From: Paramyrothecium sp. XJ0827
Taxonomy: Eukaryota; Ascomycota; Sordariomycetes; Hypocreales; Stachybotryaceae
Direction: 5' to 3'
NCBI GenBank assembly: GCA_020881915.1
Contig: JAJFPB010000002.1
Location: 496,001-560,000, forward strand
DNA: 64,000 nucleotides
Shown here: in pieces, positions 57,509 through 64,000 of the stretch
Layout: every line of letters begins with the position of its first letter
How positions within the stretch are numbered: position 1 is the stretch's first letter
Notes under the pieces: generated by a model
Told to the model about the DNA's origin: nothing
The model's database searches: none
Seen by the model: the letters and a program-made list of their open reading frames with translations, nothing else
Translations under genes and position numbers: made by a program

Positions 57509-59253
57509 ATGGCATCGGACGAGCAGTACAAGCCCTCCTCCCTTGAGGAGACCAGCAAGGACAATGCCGTGCACACTGCTGGAGACACCGACAGTGATAT
57601 TGGTATGTACTGTTCTTCAGGGTCATCACGGCATCCTTCGACTATGTCCCAAAGGATTCACTTACTAACAACCCGGCTCTACAGGTCGTCTTGAGGTGGC
57701 ACGCGAAAACAAGAGGCAGATCGGCGTCCTCGGCGCCTCCATGCTGATCTTCAACCGAATGATCGGTACCGGTGTCTTTGCTACGCCTGCTAACATTCTT
57801 GCCCTGTCAGGCAGTGTTGGTCTGGCCCTCTTTATGTGGGTTTTCGGCTTCATCATTGCCGCCGCTGGCTGTGCCGTCTATCTGGAGTTTGGTGTCGGCC
57901 TCCCCAAGAACGGTGGTGAGAAGAACTACCTCGAATACGTCTACCGCAAGCCAAAGCTGCTGGTCACCGGGCTGTATGCTGGCTACGTTATCCTTCTCGG
58001 CTGGGCGTCCGGTAACTCCGTCGTCTTTGGCGAGTACATTCTCCACGCTGCGCGAGTCGAGGTCGACCGATGGAACCAGCGTGCCATTGGTATTGCCTGC
58101 ATCACTGTCGCCTTCATCATTCACGGCACCGCTCTAAAGTGGGGCATTCACCTCCAGAACTTCCTCGGCATACTCAAGATCATCATCCTGTTGATCATTA
58201 TCCTGGCCGGTTTCATCGCCCTCGGTGGTAACCTTAAGATTGACGAGAAGTTCAACAACTTCGACAACGCTTTCGAGGGCACCACGAACAGCTCGTACGG
58301 TGTCGTCATGGCTCTCTACAACGTCATTTGGAGTTACATTGGATACAGCAACGCCAACTACGCTCTCAGCGAGACGAAGAGGCCAGTTCGCACCCTGAAG
58401 ATCGCCGCTCCTCTGGCACTTGGTTCGGTCGCCATTCTCTATCTGCTCGCCAACGTCGCCTACTTCGCCGGTGTTCCTAAGGAGGAAATCCTGGCCTCCA
58501 AGCGACTCGTTGCCGCGTCCCTGTTCCGCAACGTTTGGGGCGAGAAGGCCGAGCGTGCTCTGTCTGTCTTCGTCGCACTCTCTGCTTTCGGCAACGTTCT
58601 TTCCGTCATCTTCTCCCAAGGACGTCTAGTCCAGGAACTCGGCCGTGAGGGCATCCTGCCATTCTCCCGCTTCTGGGCCAGCAACCGACCTTTCAACGCA
58701 CCCCTGGCTGGTCTTTTCGAGCACTGGCTCATTTGCATCATCGTTATCCTTGCACCACCCCCGGGCGATGCCTACAACTTCATCTCCAAGTAAGTTCCTA
58801 CCACACCATGATCTAAGAACTCAAAATGCTAATAAATTGTGTTTCAGCCTCATTACGTACCCCCTGTCTGTTATCAACGTCTTCGTTGCCGCTGGTCTGC
58901 TTCACTTGTACCTGAACCGCAAGGCCTGGGACTGGAACCCTTCTTTCAAGGCCACCCTTCCCGTCGTCATCTTCTTCCTGCTCAGCAACCTTTACCTCGT
59001 TATTGCCCCCTTCGCTCCCCCTGATGCTGGCAACAGCGTATACGAGGAGCTTCCTTACTGGATTCACTGCGTCGTCGGCTTTGCTATCATCCTTGGCGGA
59101 GGTGTTTACTGGCTGTTCTGGGCTGTCATCCTGCCCAAGATTGGCAAATATGAGTTGGTTAGGGAGACCATCTACGATGAGATTGATGGATGGGACCGGA
59201 GCGTCGTTGTACGAAAGCCACTTGGCTCCACCGCAGGAACAACTCACCTGTAA
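57509..59253 (+). CDS. MUP1-like high-affinity methionine/amino-acid permease
   Basis: Exons 57509-57602, 57685-58789 and 58848-59253 (introns GTATGT..ACAG and GTAAGT..TCAG), 534 residues. A hydrophilic N-terminal tail is followed by about 12 membrane helices of the APC superfamily. The first helix is broken by the substrate-binding GTG loop in LIFNRMIGTGVFATP. Segments typical of the yeast Mup1 group are GLPKNGGEKNYLEYVYRKPK, LGWASGNSVVFGEY, WSYIGYSNANYALSE and FGNVLSVIFSQGRLVQELGREG. It should import methionine or related amino acids across the plasma membrane by proton symport. The substrate is inferred from family resemblance only. It is intact. Confidence 0.93.
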
Positions 59254-60341
59254 GGCAGTCGCTGTACCAATTATAGAATAGCGGATTTTGGTTATAGATA
59301 TTATTCAACACTTAGACATTAATTATTATTCAACTAAAGACCTCGTTCCATTTGTTTACATATGAACTACAATGGTCCCATGCCCAACCGCGTAGAGGAG
59401 CCAACCGCGTAAAAAGCTAAGAGCTGAACGAGAGTATCGCTCATTTCGAGCTATCATCGCCCGTGGAGTCGACCGGGCTATAGAGCAAACTGTAGATCAA
59501 CTCCATCGCTCGAACGCGAACACCGTAAATGATGGAACGCCTACATGCACCATAAGTGTGTGTACTATGTAAACATATTCTGAAGTATAAAAGTACGAAG
59601 AAGCCGCCACTAAATCCCTGCAGGGAGCCCCTGTAGTACCCTGGTACTTACCGGAATATGTGCCTTTCCCCAACCCGTGAAGAAAACCGTGAAGGCTGCA
59701 TAGGTTTATGACCCTACCTTTAACGTTCTTTCCTGATCGCGCTGCTCTTTACCAATCTAGATTTACCCTCCACAAACTAAATCCTCGGAACGGACATTCT
59801 ACACCTTGACACATTTTCCGAAGAAAACTTTCGCCTTGCCGGCATTGTCAAAGTCAAAGTCAATCTCCTCCAAGCAACCACGAATACGCGGATGTTCAGC
59901 CATGGTATGCATAAAAGGGGCGAGATATTTGTGAGATTTTACTCAGTACGCACCAATTTTGATTGGCTCGGGATTAAATAGTATCCTTATCTCGGTATGT
60001 TACTTGCGGTCCAAGATGAAACTGGTATTTATCTTCTTCATCTGAATGCTTCCTATCAGCGAGATGCTTGATTGACCGGCGCTAGCCGACCCGTCTCCAA
60101 TTTTGGAGCCAGCCGGTCTGGGTTTGTCCGGAAATAAACGTCCAAGGCCGCGGTGGTTGCGGAGACAGAATGGTGCAATGCCCCCATCATTAGTCATGAC
60201 ATAACATCACCGCGAGGGGACAGTGTTCACGGGTTCAGGCGCAGGAACTATAAAACCATCCACAAAATAACGGTGCCAAGACCAAGACAATTACCCTGAT
60301 CTTCCTGTGGGAGTTGAAGACATTCTTTCTAGTTATTAGCG
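59254..60341. other. Intergenic region, promoter of the PLP enzyme gene
   Basis: About 1.1 kb between two co-oriented genes with a TATAAAA box at its right end. Nothing else is supported; the small minus-strand frame at 60000-60197 has no motif. Confidence 0.5.
60249..60255 (+). promoter_or_regulatory. TATA box of the class V PLP enzyme gene
   Basis: TATAAAA about 93 bp upstream of the start codon at 60342. Confidence 0.45.
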
Positions 60342-61662
60342 ATGGGTTCCAAAGTACCATCGTCATCATTTGATATCAAAGCTCTCAGAGCCAAGTTCCC
60401 CGCTCTCGCTCAAAGTCAAGTGTATCTGGACAATGCAGGCGGAAGCCAAATCCTGGGCGCCGCGGCTGATGCGTGAGTTATCCCCTACTGTTTCCAAGAG
60501 GACAGGCTAAGACGACGAGTAGCATCCGCGACTATCTCATCACCTCAAACGTCCAACTAGGCGCTTCGTACAAAGTTGGCCGGCAGTCCACCGCGGCGGT
60601 TGACGACGGGTTCCAAGCCGGCGCGCGTTACATCAATGCTTCCAAGGATGAAATTGTCTTTGGAGCCTCGACAACGCAGCTCTTCAGGAATGTATCTCAA
60701 ACGCTCAACTTTAATCCCGGCGACGAAATCATCGTCTCGGCCCTGGATCACGAGGCGAACATTGCCTCTTGGCTAGATCTAGCCAAGCGGCAGCAAGTCG
60801 AGTTGAAAATATGGAAACCAGAGGGCCAAGGCACAAACCCAAAGCTCACTGTCGAGAACCTTCGGCCACTGCTGTCAGACAAAACGCGTCTGCTGGCTTT
60901 CACGCACTGCAGCAATATTCTTGGGACGATTCATGATGTCAAGGCTATTGCTGCCGCTGCCCACGAGTTTCCCAATGTCCTTGTAGCCATTGACGGTGTA
61001 GCATTTGCTCCTCACAGACAAATTGATGTCAAAGATTTGGGTGTCGATATCTACTGCTTCTCATGGTACAAGGTCTTCGGGCCGCATCTGGCCATGCTTT
61101 ACGCCAGCCGCACAGCCCAGGAGCAAATGCGTCCACTCGGTCACTACTTCAACCCCACCGCTTCAATTGCAGACAAGATTGGCTTCGCGGGCTACAGCTA
61201 CGAGTTGGTCGCAAGCATTCCCGTGCTGGTGAATTATCTGTTGGAAGAGGGTTGGGAAGGTTCGATTGCTCAGGAACTGGAAATCCAGACCCGCCTCCTT
61301 GCCTACCTGACCAAGCGGGAGGACGTCACGGTCTACGGCGAGACAAACCCCGACTCTGATATCCGCGTGCCCACAATTAGCTTCAAGGTGAATGGATGGG
61401 GCTCACGGGAATTGGTTGAGGCCGTTGAAGCGAAGACAGATCTAGCATTTCGATGGGGTAGCTTCTACTCCCAGCGTCTGATCAAGGATGTTCTTGGATT
61501 TGAGCCCCGCGATGGCGTTGTCAGAGTCAGCGCAGCACATTACAACACACGTAAGTTCTGTGACTATACATTCCCAAGGACACAGCAAAATTAACGGACC
61601 CAACAGGCGAGGAAATCGATACTGTCATCAATGCTCTGGAAGAGATCATCACCAAACGATAA
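60342..61662 (+). CDS. Class V aminotransferase-fold PLP enzyme, cysteine-desulfurase-like
   Basis: Exons 60342-60472, 60523-61550 and 61607-61662 (introns GTGAGT..GTAG, 50 nt, and GTAAGT..ACAG, 56 nt), 404 residues. Landmarks of the class V/cysteine desulfurase superfamily appear in order: VYLDNAGGSQ at the N-terminus, FGASTTQLF (phosphate-binding cup), SALDHEANIASW, LLAFTHCSNILGT, VLVAIDGVAFAPH (Asp and His near the cofactor ring) and CFSWYKVFGPH with the PLP Lys227. RVSAAHYNT is followed across intron 2 by REEIDTVINALEEI. Members cleave or rebuild C-S, C-C or C-N bonds of amino acids. UstD of ustiloxin biosynthesis, a decarboxylative aldolase, belongs to this superfamily. It converges with a UstYa-like gene 139 bp away, which makes a metabolic-cluster role possible. 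Its own reaction is not known. Confidence 0.9.
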
Positions 61663-61801
61663 ACACACCGCAGTTAGAGCTCAACAAGCTGTCATCAAAT
61701 GAAGTCAATGTGATTGATCAAAGAACACTCAAATGAGTGTTCCTTTTGTGCTTTATTTATAGTACATTCTACATCTAAATGGAGAAGTGTGAGCGCCGCC
61801 G

Positions 61802-62631
61802 TCATGACCGCAGGCTCAGTCGTTGTGATGGAACCTTTGTTTTGAGCCACTCCGGGAATTCCACCCAACGATGCTGATACACCCAGTCCACCACGGCGCC
61901 ATAGTCTCGGCATTGATGAGGCTCATCCAGGACAAACTCTTCAAGGTCATTTGTTCTCACCAGCGTAAGATCTGGATGACAGAGCAGCTGGTGTCTGATG
62001 TAGTCCAGGCAGTGTGATAAATGCTTCTCGTCGAATGCTGGTGGATCAGTGGACATCAGGTTAACGCGCAGCGAATTCTGGTGATCAAATCAGAAAAACT
62101 CTGCTTACGGGTTTGGAACAACCAGGATAGGCTTACCAGGCAATGTAATGCATGAAACACGTCAACTTGATAGATGCTTTGGCTTGAATCTGTTGGAGAC
62201 ATCGCCGAAGGCCGAAGTCCTTGCTCTAGAGCCCAGTCTGTGTTCAACGAAACAACCCCGCCGCTATCGAGGAGATCGCGCCAATAGTCATTGGCTCGGT
62301 GTGAAGCTTTGAGGAGCTCAGAGTTGTTTTGGAAACTCATGGTGGTGTTGTAGCTCCCCAGCTGTGACAAGCCGTCCAGCGACACACGTCCTGCGGTGGA
62401 TGAGCGTAGTGTCTCTAGGCTCATGTAGCCTGCTATCAACAGCACACCGACAACACATTCCACCACGATCACTGCATAATGGATCGCATGTGAGCCGTTG
62501 CAGAGGCGGGAGAATCGCGTCCGCCTTCCGTCAAGACGCGCAGGCCCGTTTCCGGGCGAATCTGTGGCCCATTCTGAGATTTCCTCAGAAAGAGAGTGAT
62601 ATGAAGCCTCAGGTTTGGTTGATGGAAACAT
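61802..62631 (-). CDS. UstYa-like (DUF3328) membrane protein
   Basis: Two exons on the minus strand, 62631-62137 and 62077-61802 (59-nt intron GTAAGC..CCAG), 256 residues. The start is the first ATG in the frame (MFPSTKPEAS). A cytosolic N-terminal tail is followed by one membrane helix (about 51-71, YAVIVVECVVGVLLIAGYM) and a lumenal domain. Both family motifs are present: HALHC (160-164) and HLSHC (184-188, in DEKHLSHCLDYIRHQ). The splice joins HALHCL to NSLRVNLMSTD exactly between them. PHQCRDYGAVVDWVYQHR closes the domain as in other DUF3328 proteins. UstYa-type proteins use the two HxxHC motifs, probably as metal sites, to carry out oxidative cyclisation or other oxidations in fungal peptide toxins and related products, in the ER/Golgi membrane. 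The substrate here is unknown. Confidence 0.9.
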
Positions 62632-63224
62632 CTCGCCCGGATCTTGGCTCAAATGGCCTTCACAAAGTATTGAATCACAAGTCAGCGAACTCGTTCAACG
62701 AACCATCCAGGGCAAGCGAGTGAAACTCGTTATGGTGACCTCCAGTCTACATGCCCGGAGTTCTCCCATCCAGAGACATAAGTGCCTCGGCTATTGAATG
62801 CAACGTAGCGCTTAGAGTGGAAAGTAGCGGCACCTCTCAAAGGGCACGAATGTGAGTATCGGACCTTGTCATGTAGGTAAATCCTTCCATGCGACCTCGT
62901 CTTAGATCAGCATGGTGCGGGGGTCGCCACAATCCTTTCACGAGTCCCAACGTGCCCAACTGTGGGACGGATTTGCGGTGACACGTAATGTCTTGTTTGA
63001 AGTATTATCCCTGGAAACGAGGCTCACATCTCCTTCGGAAATTCGTCTTGGGTTGTGTGGAGGGACAACATTACAGGCTTTCCCAAGCAATACATGGATG
63101 GCACGCAAGGCCTACTTATAGAGATTATCAGATATGACGAACTAAGGTTACATGGCACTCATTTACACAAGCTGAATGTCGATGATTTGATCATTTAAGT
63201 ATTCTCTCGGAGTCTAGAGTATGC
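62632..63224. other. Spacer between two HxxHC genes
   Basis: About 0.6 kb between tandem minus-strand genes; it is the promoter region of the downstream UstYa-like gene. A small + frame at 62912-63121 encodes no repeated core or signal peptide, so it is not a candidate precursor peptide. Confidence 0.55.
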
Positions 63225-63932
63225 CTATGCACAAACGGGATACTTGACGAAGATCTTGGTTCCCGAGTCCTTCATACCGTGCGCTCCCCCACCTATCATT
63301 TTGACGCAGTGGTTTGTGTGATTTATGTTTGCCGTGTAGGAGTCCACCTTCTGGCTTGCATCAAGCATGACCCGATGTATCCTCTTCCATACATACATGC
63401 AGTGAGTGACGTGCCAGTCGAACAAAGTCGTAAAGTGATGAAAATCACCCTGGTGTAACTGGTGCATCGTGAGATTTGCGCCTTCGTCTGTCTGGTATGG
63501 CCAGATTCTGCCATCGTACATGAGCGTCTCGTCCTCCACGTCTTCGTCGGTGAGGCAGTCCTTCGGTAACCAGGCATGAAGCACAATGCTGTATCGGCAC
63601 CCGAGTGCCCGAGCATCTTCAGGGGAATTGCCGCAGTCACCGTGCGACCAGCTCAATGGCAGCCCAGTCTTTGCGTCTGAGCCCTGACGGAACTCTGGAA
63701 AACTCCGGTTGAGGATTTTTTCTTCAATGAAAAAGACTCTCAAGGCGGCGAACAGTGATACAGTCATCACAGCGCCAAGGAGAAAGGCGGTCGAGAGCCT
63801 CAGGATATCCCATCCTCTTGATCGTTGTTTTATTTGCAAGGAGTGATTGAGAACATCGTCTTCGAAGTCGTTCTGTTTGACTTCCGAGTACTTTCCAGTC
63901 ATGGCTTTTCTTTGAAGGGAGGCAGAGCCCAT
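63225..63932 (-). CDS. Second HxxHC membrane protein, UstYa-like
   Basis: Single exon, 235 residues, ATG 63932. A cytosolic tail (1-42) is followed by one membrane helix (about 43-68, ILRLSTAFLLGAVMTVSLFAALRVFF) and a lumenal domain with several cysteines. Two HxxHC motifs are seen: HVTHC (174-178, in TLFDWHVTHCMYVWKRIHR) and HTNHC (205-209). This matches the UstYa plan, although the upstream part (SHGDCGNSPEDARALGCRYSIVLHAWLPKDC) differs from the neighbouring DUF3328 protein, so it is a divergent relative. It sits 593 bp upstream of that gene in the same orientation, and the pair may act on the same substrate. Oxidative tailoring in the secretory pathway is inferred, not shown. The gene ends close to the window edge, so its upstream neighbour is unseen. 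Confidence 0.85.
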   Translation of the reverse strand: MGSASLQRKAMTGKYSEVKQNDFEDDVLNHSLQIKQRSRGWDILRLSTAFLLGAVMTVSLFAALRVFFIEEKILNRSFPEFRQGSDAKTGLPLSWSHGDCGNSPEDARALGCRYSIVLHAWLPKDCLTDEDVEDETLMYDGRIWPYQTDEGANLTMHQLHQGDFHHFTTLFDWHVTHCMYVWKRIHRVMLDASQKVDSYTANINHTNHCVKMIGGGAHGMKDSGTKIFVKYPVCA

Positions 63933-64000
63933 GCGCTTGCTGTCGTTGCTTTATTGGGATGGGTATTCAATTAAATGGATGAACTGAAAAACCATAGCTA

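Overview
This window is nuclear DNA from a filamentous ascomycete, most likely a Sordariomycete (Pezizomycotina). The evidence is the many short spliceosomal introns (about 48-110 nt, GTRAGT-type donors, CTRAY-like branch sites close to the AG), long promoters, and fungus-restricted families: DUF3433, DUF7726-like, AA11 LPMO, Zn2Cys6 regulator, UstYa/DUF3328-like proteins and a MUP1-like permease. All gene models, splice sites and protein lengths were read by eye from the sequence. No database search or transcript data were used, and family names rest on recognised motifs.

Layout. 0-16 kb: the 3' end of an amidase, a GH78 alpha-L-rhamnosidase, a 2092-aa STAND P-loop/TPR-like protein on the minus strand, a conserved unknown, and a divergent gene carrying an HExxH motif. 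16-24.5 kb: a gene-poor stretch, a decayed NmrA-like pseudogene, then a co-oriented Zn2Cys6 factor and SDR. 24.5-32 kb: a type II membrane glycosyltransferase, a Gly/Asp-rich single-pass membrane protein, a PTR2 oligopeptide transporter, and a secreted AA11-type LPMO whose second copper histidine position is Tyr. 32-36 kb: an O-methyltransferase remnant without its SAM-binding core, a DUF7726-like tandem protein, and a small secreted six-cysteine protein. 37.7-44.5 kb: an HD-domain protein, an Hsp31/DJ-1 protein, a dienelactone-hydrolase-like/SnoaL-like fusion and an extended SDR. 45.9-54.3 kb: a DUF3433 membrane protein with a Pro-rich outer segment, a large cell-surface protein with one C-terminal membrane helix, and an SDR with a 1-nt frame break in its cofactor loop. 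57.5-64 kb: a MUP1-like permease, a class V PLP enzyme, and two tandem small membrane proteins that each carry two HxxHC motifs.

The content is that of an accessory region: plant-wall and chitin-directed enzymes, nutrient transporters, many oxidoreductases, decayed tailoring genes and secreted proteins. The most interesting group is at the right edge. A PLP fold-type I enzyme of the cysteine-desulfurase superfamily, to which UstD of the ustiloxin pathway belongs, faces two UstYa-like HxxHC proteins. This could be the border of a fungal RiPP (dikaritin-like) or other secondary-metabolite cluster that continues past base 64000. No precursor peptide is visible inside the window, so this remains a hypothesis.
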